Source: Tissierellales bacterium
GTDB taxonomy: Bacteria; Bacillota; Clostridia; Tissierellales; Sedimentibacteraceae
DNA length: 64,000 nucleotides
Direction: 5' to 3'
Assembly: GCA_018433765.1 (NCBI GenBank)
Contig: JAHDQO010000007.1
Span: 269,115-333,114 of the forward strand
Part shown: positions 8,390 to 16,529 of the stretch, piece after piece
Numbering within the stretch: position 1 is the stretch's first letter
How the letters are laid out: each line of letters starts with the position of its first letter
Notes under the pieces: model-generated
Seen by the model: only the letters and a program-made list of their open reading frames with translations
What the model was told of the DNA's origin: nothing
Databases searched by the model: none
Program-made: the position numbers and the translations under genes

Positions 8390-9137
8390 TTAAATCCTCC
8401 TTATTTTCTTCCTTATTTTCTTTTTCGTTAAAATATTTTAATATGCCTGAAAAAATTGCCCATGCAATTTTTTCTTGATATATATCTGAATTTAATAATT
8501 TTTCTTCTTCAGGATTAGATAAAAATCCACATTCTACTAAAATAACAGGTATTTTTGTATATTTCATAATAATTATATCACTTTTTACCATTGCTACTCT
8601 AGTATTATTTTTATCTAAAATTGATTTTAATTCACTTTGCACTGTTTCAGCAGCAGTTTTACTTTCTATGCAATTCTTCTTATAAAAAGATTGAGCTCCA
8701 TAGTATTTTCTTTGAGGAAAATAATTCAAATGAATAGATATACATATATCTGCACAGGAATTATTTATTATCTCTACTCTTTTACTTAAATCTTCATTTT
8801 TTCTTGATCTGTATGTATTTGATTTTTCAGTATATAATCCTTCATTATCATATCTTGTCATAATAATGTCAAAACCTGTTCCTTCAAGATATGTTACTAA
8901 TTTATTAGCTATAAATAAATTTATAACATCTTCATTGTATTTATAGTTTCCAACTGCTCCTGGGTCAATTCCTCCATGACCTGCATCAATTACTATTTTT
9001 ATCTTTTTTATATCTTCAATATATTCATCACTGCATTTTCTCAATATATTAAAATCCGTTACAATTAAATTTAGAACAATAGTAATTATACAAGCAGTTA
9101 AAAATATTATATGTATTTTTTTTATATTTATTTTCAT
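8325..9137 (-). CDS. N-acetylmuramoyl-L-alanine amidase (Amidase_3, CwlD-like)
   Basis: A zinc amidase that cleaves the bond between MurNAc and the stem peptide. The 270-residue protein has one N-terminal membrane segment (about residues 8-27), so the catalytic part faces outward. The Amidase_3 motifs are VIDAGHGGIDPG (His54 zinc ligand), a Glu in the following segment, SIHLNYF and VECGFLSNPEEE with the catalytic Glu. The size and anchor resemble CwlD, which makes muramic lactam in spore cortex, but sporulation cannot be shown from this window. GGGTGGG precedes the ATG at 9137. The 3' end overlaps the next gene. Confidence 0.88.
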   Translation of the reverse strand: MKINIKKIHIIFLTACIITIVLNLIVTDFNILRKCSDEYIEDIKKIKIVIDAGHGGIDPGAVGNYKYNEDVINLFIANKLVTYLEGTGFDIIMTRYDNEGLYTEKSNTYRSRKNEDLSKRVEIINNSCADICISIHLNYFPQRKYYGAQSFYKKNCIESKTAAETVQSELKSILDKNNTRVAMVKSDIIIMKYTKIPVILVECGFLSNPEEEKLLNSDIYQEKIAWAIFSGILKYFNEKENKEENKEDLNELSAKDILNAASTYYNTGNW

Positions 9138-9324
9138 TTTCCCACCCTGTAAATTTTATTATCTATTTTCTAAAATTATACATTCAATTATTGATAATAA
9201 AATAAAATATATTAATCTATATTTATGTGTTTTTTAAGTCAAATTTAATATTATTTTTTAAAATTTTGTAACATAAACTATTTTAAAAAATATGTTAATA
9301 ATATAGATTTTATGAGGTGATAAG

Positions 9325-10317
9325 TTGAAATACGAAGGCTTTACATGTATGGATGCAGGCACTGACTATTGTCCGTGCCATCTAGCAGAAACAGGAGATT
9401 GTATTATTTGTTCAATGCTTCAAGGTAAAAATGAATGTAACTGCAATAATTGGTGCAGCACTTGCATTTATAATGACTATATTTCAAATGGAGAAAAAGT
9501 GAAAGAAAAAAGGCAGTATTACGAAGGACAAATTATAGAAAAAGAATATGTTTCTGATACAGTAATTATATTTAAAATTAAAACTTCATATTCTCTTGTT
9601 AAGGAACTTGCATTACCGGGAAGTTTTATTTTTATAAAACATTCTAAAAGTGACTCATATTATGAAATCCCTCTATCTGTAATGAATATATCACTTAATG
9701 ATAATATAATTGAATTAGCAATTGAAATCAAAGGACCTAAAACAAACAAAATTGACGAATTAGATAAAGATGATGCGGTTTTGCTAAGAGGACCTTATTG
9801 GAATGGAATCATGGGAATAAAATATATTGATGAAATATCTCACTCTAATGTGATAACAATTGCCAAAGGTATTCATCAAGCTCCTTTAGTTTCTGTTATA
9901 AAATATCTTAACAGCAATAATAATGATATTTATACTTTTTTAGATACAGGTAGAATTAAAAAAATATTTATTGAAGATCATCTAGATAAATCTACAGAAA
10001 AATATTTTGAAACTAATATTCTTACTAAAGACATGTTAAGCATTCAATTTAAAAACATGTTGTTAGATTATATTGACAAAATTAAACCTTCTTTAATTTT
10101 TTGTGCAGGCTCTGATCTTATAAATAATAATGTATTACAATTAATTAAAAATACTTCACATGAAATAAAATTTGCTTGTACAAATAACTCAAAGATGAGC
10201 TGTGGAGAAGGTATATGCGGCTGTTGTACATTAATGAATAATGATTTTAAATTAAGAAGGCTTTGCAAAATGCAAACTGATCCTGAATTTATTCTCCAAG
10301 GGAGGTTGATTTATTGA
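9325..10317 (+). CDS. PyrK-like FAD/NAD-binding reductase with Cys-rich N-terminus
   Basis: A 330-residue electron-transfer flavoprotein of the ferredoxin-reductase/PyrK superfamily. Residues 1-60 have about a dozen Cys (CMDAGTDYCPCHLAE, CIICSML, CNCNNWCSTCIY). A FAD/NAD(P) module follows with GSFIFIK, LRGPYWNG and IFCAGSD. The C-terminus has the 2Fe-2S pattern CGEGICGCCTL with a distal Cys (RRLCKM). The start is TTG at 9325 with GAGGTGA four bases before. The next gene, a FAD oxidoreductase, starts inside its stop codon, so the two proteins are probably subunits of one enzyme. It is not dihydroorotate dehydrogenase, since no pyrD is near. Function unknown. Confidence 0.78.
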   Translation: MKYEGFTCMDAGTDYCPCHLAETGDCIICSMLQGKNECNCNNWCSTCIYNDYISNGEKVKEKRQYYEGQIIEKEYVSDTVIIFKIKTSYSLVKELALPGSFIFIKHSKSDSYYEIPLSVMNISLNDNIIELAIEIKGPKTNKIDELDKDDAVLLRGPYWNGIMGIKYIDEISHSNVITIAKGIHQAPLVSVIKYLNSNNNDIYTFLDTGRIKKIFIEDHLDKSTEKYFETNILTKDMLSIQFKNMLLDYIDKIKPSLIFCAGSDLINNNVLQLIKNTSHEIKFACTNNSKMSCGEGICGCCTLMNNDFKLRRLCKMQTDPEFILQGRLIY

Positions 10318-11591
10318 AAGTTATAATCATTGGTGGAGGATGGGCTGGATGTGCTGCATCTATTACTGCCAAGAAAGCAGGTGCTGAAGTTCATATCTAC
10401 GAAAAAACTGATATGCTCTTAGGTCTTGGTAATGTAGGCGGCATAATGAGAAATAACGGAAGATTCACTGCTAGCGAAGAATTAATAGCGATGGGTGCTG
10501 GTGATTTAATTAGTTTAGCAGATAAAAATGCCACACACACTAATATAGATTTTCCTAACCACAAGCATGCTACTTTCTATAATGTTAATACTATGGAATC
10601 TTTAGTAAGAGAATATTTAGAAAATAAAGGTGTAAATGTTCACACTACTAAAAGAGTAGTGGATATAGAAAAATCTAATAATAAAATTAAAGGAATATAT
10701 CTACATGATGGTGATTTTGTAGACGGAGATGTATTTATTGAAACTACCGGTTCTACAGGACCTATGGGTAATTGTTTAAAGTATGGTAATGGCTGCTGTA
10801 TGTGCGTCTTACGCTGCCCGGCATTTGGTCCACGAGTAAGTATCACTAAAAAAGCTGGACTTGAGGATATCATGTGTCAGCGTGAAAATGGTAAATTCGG
10901 TGCTTTCAGCGGTTCTTGTAAACTAGCTAAAGAAAGCCTTTCAGAAGAAATAAGAAATGAATTAAACAATAAAGGAGTCGTAATCCTTAAAATTCCAGAA
11001 AAAGATATAAATTTAGATAAATTAAATGACAAAGTATGTCAGCAATATGCTTTTAAAGAATTTGCTGAAAACATAATCTTGCTAGATACAGGTCATGCAA
11101 AATTAATGACACCTTATTATGATTTAAAAAAATTAAGAAATGTCAAAGGTTTAGAAAATGTTAGGTTTGTAGACCCTTATGCAGGAAGTAAAGGAAATTC
11201 TATCAGATATTTATCCTCTGCAAGACGAGATAATTCAATGAAGGTACTAGATATAGATAATTTATTCTGTGCTGGAGAAAAATCGGGTTTTTTCATAGGT
11301 CATACTGAAGCCATAGCTACTGGTTCTATTGCTGGACACAATGCTGTAAGATTTTTATACAATATGAATCCTGTTGTTCTTCCAGAAGAAACAGCTATAG
11401 GTAATCTCATCTCATATGCAAATTATATGCTTAATGTTAAGAAAGATTATAAAACTAGATATACTTTTGCAGGCTCTGTTTATTTTGAAAGAATGCAGGA
11501 ATTAGGTATTTACAGTATTGATAAAAATAAAATAAGAGAAAAAATAAAGTCATTCGGATTAGAGGATATATTTTCGAAAAAATTAATCTAA
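10314..11591 (+). CDS. FAD-dependent oxidoreductase, GidA/TrmFO-like fold
   Basis: A 425-residue flavoprotein with the dinucleotide motif VIIIGGGWAGCAAS at the N-terminus and FCAGEKSGFFIGHTEAIATG near residue 325, the second FAD contact typical of the GIDA-type family (Pfam GIDA). A distinctive centre reads NGCCMCVLRCPAFGPRVS, with four Cys that could carry redox thiols or a cluster. The start is TTG at 10314, overlapping the upstream gene by four bases, with AGGGAGG before it. It lacks the length of MnmG and the full TrmFO motifs, so I do not call a tRNA enzyme. It probably works with the PyrK-like protein; substrate unknown. Confidence 0.75.
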   Translation: MKVIIIGGGWAGCAASITAKKAGAEVHIYEKTDMLLGLGNVGGIMRNNGRFTASEELIAMGAGDLISLADKNATHTNIDFPNHKHATFYNVNTMESLVREYLENKGVNVHTTKRVVDIEKSNNKIKGIYLHDGDFVDGDVFIETTGSTGPMGNCLKYGNGCCMCVLRCPAFGPRVSITKKAGLEDIMCQRENGKFGAFSGSCKLAKESLSEEIRNELNNKGVVILKIPEKDINLDKLNDKVCQQYAFKEFAENIILLDTGHAKLMTPYYDLKKLRNVKGLENVRFVDPYAGSKGNSIRYLSSARRDNSMKVLDIDNLFCAGEKSGFFIGHTEAIATGSIAGHNAVRFLYNMNPVVLPEETAIGNLISYANYMLNVKKDYKTRYTFAGSVYFERMQELGIYSIDKNKIREKIKSFGLEDIFSKKLI

Positions 11592-11595
11592 TTAA

Positions 11596-11634
11596 TAACA
11601 AAAAAGCAGGCAACTTTGTCTGCTTTTTGTTATC
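11596..11634. terminator. Bidirectional terminator
   Basis: Arms AACAAAAAAGCAG and CTGCTTTTTGTT flank a 10-base loop between two convergent genes. U-tracts are present in both directions. Confidence 0.8.
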
Positions 11635-11643
11635 TAGATTATT

Positions 11644-12288
11644 TTATTTATCTTGTCCATAATGATTTACAGCAAAATCACGCATAGAAGCTATATTTTC
11701 TTTAGAAATTTCAACAGGTTTTCCAATGTTCAGTATATAATAGTATACTTGTGCTGTCATCTCCAAAACAGTTGCTACTTTAAATGATTCCTCAATATCT
11801 TTTCCAACACAAACAGCTCCATGTGACTGTAGTAAACATGCATTTGATTTTTCTCCCAATGCTTCAATACAATTGTCACTAAGTTCTTTTGAACCCGGTA
11901 AACCGTAATGAGCAACCTTAACAATGTCTCCCAATGATTGAGCTGCTTCATCTATAATTAATGGTATTTCTTTTCTCATACATGCAAAAATAAGAGAATA
12001 TATTGGATGAGTATGAATAACAGCATTAACTTCTTTTCTTTTTCTATAAATATCTAAATGCATATCTTTTTCAATAGTTGGTTTTCTTGTTCCCTCAACA
12101 ATACTTCCCTTTGAGTCATACACAATTACATCATCTTCAACACAATCATTATAATTCATTGCGCTAGGTGTAATATAAATTAATCCTGTTTTGGAATCCC
12201 TAACACTAATATTTCCCCATGTTTCTACTGTCAGACCGGAATTTAACATTCTATTCCCTGCATCTATTATAATTTTTTTATAATTCAT
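11644..12288 (-). CDS. Class II aldolase, probable methylthioribulose-1-phosphate aldolase
   Basis: A 214-residue zinc-dependent class II aldolase/adducin protein: GNISVRD near the N-terminus, YITPSAMNY for phosphate binding, VIHTHPIYS with two zinc His, and LLQSHGAVCVG with a third. The fold covers fuculose-, rhamnulose- and ribulose-phosphate aldolases. Here the gene directly follows mtnA, whose product is 5-methylthioribulose 1-phosphate. In the DHAP shunt a class II aldolase splits that compound to DHAP and 2-methylthioacetaldehyde, which is the function I infer. MtnB dehydratase is also this fold, but the other aerobic salvage genes are absent. GGAGG precedes the ATG at 12288. Confidence 0.82.
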   Translation of the reverse strand: MNYKKIIIDAGNRMLNSGLTVETWGNISVRDSKTGLIYITPSAMNYNDCVEDDVIVYDSKGSIVEGTRKPTIEKDMHLDIYRKRKEVNAVIHTHPIYSLIFACMRKEIPLIIDEAAQSLGDIVKVAHYGLPGSKELSDNCIEALGEKSNACLLQSHGAVCVGKDIEESFKVATVLEMTAQVYYYILNIGKPVEISKENIASMRDFAVNHYGQDK

Positions 12289-12340
12289 GTAGTTCCTCCA
12301 TAAATAAAAGTAAGTAAAATATATGTAACTGTTTTATGAA

Positions 12341-13420
12341 TTATATTCTTTTTTCATCTCTTTTAGCAAATAATTGTTTTATTGATTCATTAAAAGGTGC
12401 TCTCGCTATTCCGTATTCTGTTACAATACCTGCAATATTTTTATTATCTGTAACATCAAAAGCTGGATTAAATACATTAACTCCTTCTGGTGCCATACGT
12501 TTTTTATACCACATTTCAGTAACTTCTTCAGCAGGTCTTTCTTCAATCTTTATATCGTCTCCTGTTTTACAGTTTAAATCAAATGTTGAAAGTGGAGCGC
12601 ATACATAAAAAGGAATATCATAATGTTTAGCTATTATTGCAACACCAGATGTACCTATTTTATTAGCTGCATCACCATTAGCCGCAATTCTATCTGCACC
12701 AACAAAAACAGCTTGAATTAGTCCTTTTTTCATTACAATCGATGCCATGTTGTCACAAATAACCGTTGTATCAACACCTGAACTGTGTAGTTCAAATGCT
12801 GACAGCCTAGCACCTTGTAGAAGTGGACGTGTTTCGTCTGTAAACACTTTAAATTTATATCCTTTTTCAAGTCCAACATAAATTGGTGAGAGTGCAGTTC
12901 CATATTTTACTGTTGCAAGCTGACCAGCATTACAATGTGTTAAAATTCCATAACCATCTTTTACTAGTGTTACACCATGTTCACCAATTTTTTTGCAAAC
13001 TCTAATATCTTCTTCCTTTATTTCATTTGCTTCAGCAAAAAGTAAATCTTTTATTTCAGAAACAGTCTTATCTTCATTTTTTGTTACAACACTTTCCATC
13101 CTATCTAATGCCCAAAATAAGTTTACAGCGGTTGGTCTAGCTGTAGCCAAGTATTCTTTCTTATCTTTAAATTCTTTATAAAAATCATTGTAACTATCTG
13201 TATCAATTTCTCTAGCACCAATATAAATTCCAAAAGCTGCTGCTACTCCTATTGCAGGTGCTCCTCTTACTTGTAACAAATAAATTGCATTCCAAACTTC
13301 TTTTTGAGTTCTCAGTTCTATGAGTTCTATGTTATACGGTAACTGAGTTTGGTCAATGATTACAACAGCATCATTATCTTTATTTAAACTTACTGTTTCT
13401 AAACTCATAATATTTTGCAT
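12341..13420 (-). CDS. mtnA: S-methyl-5-thioribose-1-phosphate isomerase
   Basis: MtnA isomerises 5-methylthioribose 1-phosphate to methylthioribulose 1-phosphate in recycling of methylthioadenosine. The 359-residue protein has the family blocks RGAPAIGVAAAFG, the catalytic-Cys region GILTHCNAGQLA, TRPLLQGARLSAFEL and FVGADRIAANGD with the catalytic Asp. Length is normal. AAGGAGG lies seven bases before the ATG at 13420. It is followed after 52 bases by the class II aldolase. Related deoxyribose-phosphate or ribose-1,5-bisphosphate isomerases share the fold, but the motifs and the partner favour MtnA. Confidence 0.92.
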   Translation of the reverse strand: MQNIMSLETVSLNKDNDAVVIIDQTQLPYNIELIELRTQKEVWNAIYLLQVRGAPAIGVAAAFGIYIGAREIDTDSYNDFYKEFKDKKEYLATARPTAVNLFWALDRMESVVTKNEDKTVSEIKDLLFAEANEIKEEDIRVCKKIGEHGVTLVKDGYGILTHCNAGQLATVKYGTALSPIYVGLEKGYKFKVFTDETRPLLQGARLSAFELHSSGVDTTVICDNMASIVMKKGLIQAVFVGADRIAANGDAANKIGTSGVAIIAKHYDIPFYVCAPLSTFDLNCKTGDDIKIEERPAEEVTEMWYKKRMAPEGVNVFNPAFDVTDNKNIAGIVTEYGIARAPFNESIKQLFAKRDEKRI

Positions 13421-13436
13421 TCTTTATCCTCCTTGT

Positions 13437-13617
13437 ATTTTTTATTAACTTATAGGCGGTTATTAAATATAAAACCTTTGATATACTTTTTGTTCATTTT
13501 ATATATTAAGCTCTATTACTCTGGTTGATTGTCCAAATTGCTTTTGATGCCAGAACGATGATGACGAGTCATACTGATAATCTACATTCATTTCATAATC
13601 GCCTATTTTTTTATTAA
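13437..13617. repeat. Block bounded by direct and inverted repeats upstream of mtnA
   Basis: TATTTTTTATTAACTTA at about 13438-13454 recurs with one extra T at about 13600-13617. Just inside, AGGCGGTTAT and ATAATCGCCT form an imperfect inverted pair. The inside, about 150 bases, is less AT-rich than its surroundings and has one minus-strand frame of 30 codons. This is the layout of a short non-autonomous insertion or a duplicated leader. No transposase is present. The rest of the 13421-13834 gap shows nothing else except the terminator listed next. Confidence 0.45.
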
Positions 13618-13781
13618 CTTAGGTAATTTTGAAACTGTAAACATTTAGGTTGATTTATTATTACCTATTAAAATTTTACTAATTTGATAATAAAGTTTCA
13701 AGTACAACTTTAGTCAAATGAATAAAATAATTTTATTATGTACTATAAAATCAACAAATATCAATATTTCCTCCAATATAA

Positions 13782-13812
13782 AAAATGCTTTTGATTACTC
13801 AAAAGCATCTTT
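13782..13812 (-). terminator. Rho-independent terminator
   Basis: On the minus strand: GATGCTTTTGA, loop GTAA, TCAAAAGCAT, then six U. It ends the DUF6884-like gene 23 bases upstream. Confidence 0.85.
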
Positions 13813-13834
13813 TAAATTAATATTCTAAATTTTG

Positions 13835-14305
13835 CTAAACTACTCTTTCTACATTTTTCAAGTATTTATAATTTTCTTGTTTTGTCTTTTCTTTAATGAT
13901 CAATTTGTTTAGCATATCAATCTTGCCCCTCTTATCTAGTTTTCCCAAAGGAATTCTATAGTTATTAAGCCAAGGTGTTATTAATTTAGTATACCTATCT
14001 TTACATAAAAGTAAAAACTCATCTTCTACTAAATTAGTATTTCTTATTAAAGTTCTAATAGTTTTTAGAAAGTTATTCGTTAATCCGATTTCATCAATAT
14101 CTAATACGTCTAGGTTATAAGATGATATAATATCATGATATGAAACTATACCATATTTAGCTGTCATGATAAATAAATAATCTGGATTTAATAATGATGC
14201 ATATTCGTATGTCTTTTTAAAAAAAGTACCCTTAAATAAATCTTTTGCCTGCATTAATCCCTTCTTTTGATTTCGTGTATCAGATAAAACGATTACTTTT
14301 GACAT
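13835..14305 (-). CDS. DUF6884-like (YaaA-related) protein
   Basis: A 156-residue soluble protein. It begins VIVLSDTRNQKKG and contains KDLFKGTFFKKTYEYA and FIMTAKYGIVSYHDIISSY. The pattern of an N-terminal strand, a (Y/F)xGxxF(K/R) helix and (S/T)AKxGLV is that of DUF6884, a family related to YaaA-type proteins. I know of no proven activity. AGGGGA precedes the ATG, and a clear terminator follows the gene, so it is a single-gene unit. It is flanked by gene-poor DNA. Confidence 0.65.
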   Translation of the reverse strand: MSKVIVLSDTRNQKKGLMQAKDLFKGTFFKKTYEYASLLNPDYLFIMTAKYGIVSYHDIISSYNLDVLDIDEIGLTNNFLKTIRTLIRNTNLVEDEFLLLCKDRYTKLITPWLNNYRIPLGKLDKRGKIDMLNKLIIKEKTKQENYKYLKNVERVV

Positions 14306-14640
14306 AAAAAATTCCCCTACTCAATACTTTAATATAATTATAAAATATATTAGAGTATTTTTCAACAACTTTTTTTAGTTATATTAAGTTTTAATCACTT
14401 CAAATTATTATAATTAATTTCTATAGATAAAAACTTAATTATATTCTGTTTACAGCTTGTATCTATTATGTTACTCTTACATTTTCTATTAAAAACCTTA
14501 TTCTATTATTTATTTTGACAAAATTTATAAATTTAATCATTTTTTAATTTTATTTTATTGCTTACCTAATTAACTAGACATATAATAAAGTAGAACAATA
14601 AAAATTTAAAATGTAAAATTCAAAATTATGGTGGCTTTAT
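14306..14640. other. Intergenic, nothing recognised
   Basis: Very AT-rich DNA before the tandem array. I see no ORF with a ribosome binding site, no tRNA and no clear hairpin in it. Confidence 0.6.
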
Positions 14641-14920
14641 TTAAAACGAGGAACGATAAAGTAGGAACTAGTAACATGGTAACTTTACTAATGTAAAGTA
14701 ATTTAAAACGAGGGACGAGGAAGTAGAAACGAGTAACATGGTGGCTTTACTGACGTAAAGTAATTTAAAACGAGGGACGAGGAAGTAGGAACTAGTAACA
14801 TGGTAACTTTACTAATGTAAAGTAATTTAAAACGAGGGACGAGGAAGTAGGAACGAGTAACATTGTGACTTTACTGACGTAAAGTAATTTAAAACGAGGG
14901 ACGAGGAAGTAAAAACGATC
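14641..14920 (+). repeat. Tandem array, four 62-base units (dispersed repeat, copy 3)
   Basis: AAAACGAGG starts at 14643, 14705, 14767, 14829 and 14891, an exact 62-base period: four full units and a partial fifth. Each unit has purine-rich ACGAGG/AACGAGTAAC repeats, ACATGGT or ACATTGT, then a hairpin CTTTAC-TAAT-GTAAAG or CTTTAC-TGAC-GTAAAG. The loop type alternates TAAT, TGAC, TAAT, TGAC, so the array may have grown as a 124-base dimer. The units match the single copies elsewhere in the window. Confidence 0.9.
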
Positions 14921-14956
14921 AATAAAATAAATTTTTTAATTAACAGATGGATATAA

Positions 14957-15310
14957 ATGGGTGTAGAAAGGAATGAATCCATAGACATGAAAAAAATAAT
15001 ATCAAGAATTATATCTATATTTTTTCTAGCTTTTTTTATTATATTTTTTATAGGAGAAACTGCCGCAGAAAAAATTCCAATATATCAATATCCCAAAGAG
15101 TTATGGGGAATTATTATAATATTCATTGTAATTATAATAGGTTTTTTCACTTCAATAAGCAGTAAAAAACTTGGAGGTATAATAATGGCATGCGCTGGAG
15201 CAGCTGCTGGATTATATATAATTTTACTTGGTGGATTAGGAGATGCATATACTGCTTTAATATATGGTTTACCTTTTATCATTTCAGGTTTATTACTTGT
15301 ATATGATTAA
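14957..15310 (+). CDS. Small membrane protein of unknown function
   Basis: A 117-residue hydrophobic protein with about four membrane segments: residues 14-33, 47-66, 74-92 and 97-115 as numbered from the first ATG. I do not recognise a family. The start is uncertain: the ATG at 14957 has no good ribosome binding site, while the ATG at 14987, giving MKKIISRII, is preceded by GAAAGGA at a long distance and gives a more natural N-terminus. It starts 37 bases after the tandem repeat array and ends five bases from the convergent MFS gene. Confidence 0.6.
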   Translation: MGVERNESIDMKKIISRIISIFFLAFFIIFFIGETAAEKIPIYQYPKELWGIIIIFIVIIIGFFTSISSKKLGGIIMACAGAAAGLYIILLGGLGDAYTALIYGLPFIISGLLLVYD

Positions 15311-15314
15311 TTTT

Positions 15315-16472
15315 TTATCTTGAAAGTCTGTTTCTATATTTTTTTATAGTTACAATAATAATACATGTAGAAATCATCATTAATATACTACCCAAAATAT
15401 TAGTAATTCTAAATCCTCCGATATTGTATAAGATTTGACCTATGAAAACAACCAAAATATTTGTGACTGATATCAGACCTGCAAGTATTGACATAAATGT
15501 AGATTTTCTATCCGGTACAACTTCTGACGCAAGCAATTGAAATACAGGCCATGCACTATCCAAAGAAAATGAAAATAAATACATACATATATAAAGCAAG
15601 GGTGTTTTTACAAATGATAATGGAAGTATTACTATTACAACTGCACCAAACATAATTTTTGCATACTTAAATCTATCTACTTTATCTAGTAATACAACAC
15701 TAACCAAAGCAGCCGTTATAGTTCCAAGCCCTCCAGCTGTATAAGCATAACCAGATTGAGTTATAGTTTTATTTAATGCATTTAAAATATGAACACTTAA
15801 ATATCCAAATACACATGTGCCTGCAAAAGTTAGTAAGCACTGCAATATTATAAAGTTTCTCGCAACTTTATCGTGTACTATTTCTTTTATATCACTTATG
15901 TTTATTTTTCCATTATTATCTTCTGCTTTAACTTCAGGGATGAACAGCAAAGCAAAAAACAATATAATGGAATAAATTAAATACAACTTATACAACATTT
16001 CTATTCCATAATTTAATGTTATTTGTGTAGTATATATAGGAGACAATACTATTCCAAGAGCAAATGCAACTCTTATTATACCAAATACCTTACCTCTGTT
16101 TTCATATGGAACTATATCTCCTAAATAACTTAAAATTATTGCATTTACAGTATAAACGAAAAACCCAGTCAAAGCCCTAGAAATAATGAATTGAACTAAA
16201 CTACTAGATAAAATTATGCAGATACTTCCAACTGCAAATAAAACTAGACTGATTAATAGATATTTTTTTCTTCCATATTTATCTGCAAAATTTCCGCAGA
16301 ATGGTGAAAAAAAACCTACAGCATACGCACCAATACTTAAATACATAACCATACTTCCTTCTGCTCCAAAGCTTTCTATTGCATATGCACCTATTGCAAG
16401 AAGACCTGACATTTCAAAAGATGCTACCATTTGTAATAAAAACAAAATCGTAATAGTATAGTATTTTCTCAT
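15315..16472 (-). CDS. MFS transporter
   Basis: A 385-residue major facilitator protein with twelve predicted membrane segments. The loop 2-3 signature reads GNFADKYGRKKYLL, and SRALTGFFVYTV and GDIVPYENRGKVFG are typical of DHA1-type drug and metabolite exporters. The substrate cannot be told. It stands alone on the minus strand after the helicase gene and converges with a small membrane protein gene. GGAGG precedes the ATG. Confidence 0.82.
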   Translation of the reverse strand: MRKYYTITILFLLQMVASFEMSGLLAIGAYAIESFGAEGSMVMYLSIGAYAVGFFSPFCGNFADKYGRKKYLLISLVLFAVGSICIILSSSLVQFIISRALTGFFVYTVNAIILSYLGDIVPYENRGKVFGIIRVAFALGIVLSPIYTTQITLNYGIEMLYKLYLIYSIILFFALLFIPEVKAEDNNGKINISDIKEIVHDKVARNFIILQCLLTFAGTCVFGYLSVHILNALNKTITQSGYAYTAGGLGTITAALVSVVLLDKVDRFKYAKIMFGAVVIVILPLSFVKTPLLYICMYLFSFSLDSAWPVFQLLASEVVPDRKSTFMSILAGLISVTNILVVFIGQILYNIGGFRITNILGSILMMISTCIIIVTIKKYRNRLSR

Positions 16473-16529
16473 AGATCCTCCAATTTATTTATACAGTTGT
16501 TAAGATACTAATATTTTTTATATTAATCA

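Noticed and set aside
13500..13600. 30-residue minus-strand ORF reading MNVDYQYDSSSSFWHQKQ
   Set aside because: No ribosome binding site; it lies inside the repeat-bounded block and could be a remnant. Not enough support for a gene.
13421..13834. SAM riboswitch in front of mtnA
   Set aside because: None of the conserved SAM-I core blocks is visible in the leader.
14641..14920. CRISPR array
   Set aside because: The 62-base units are contiguous and similar along their whole length, so there are no unique spacers, and no cas gene is near.
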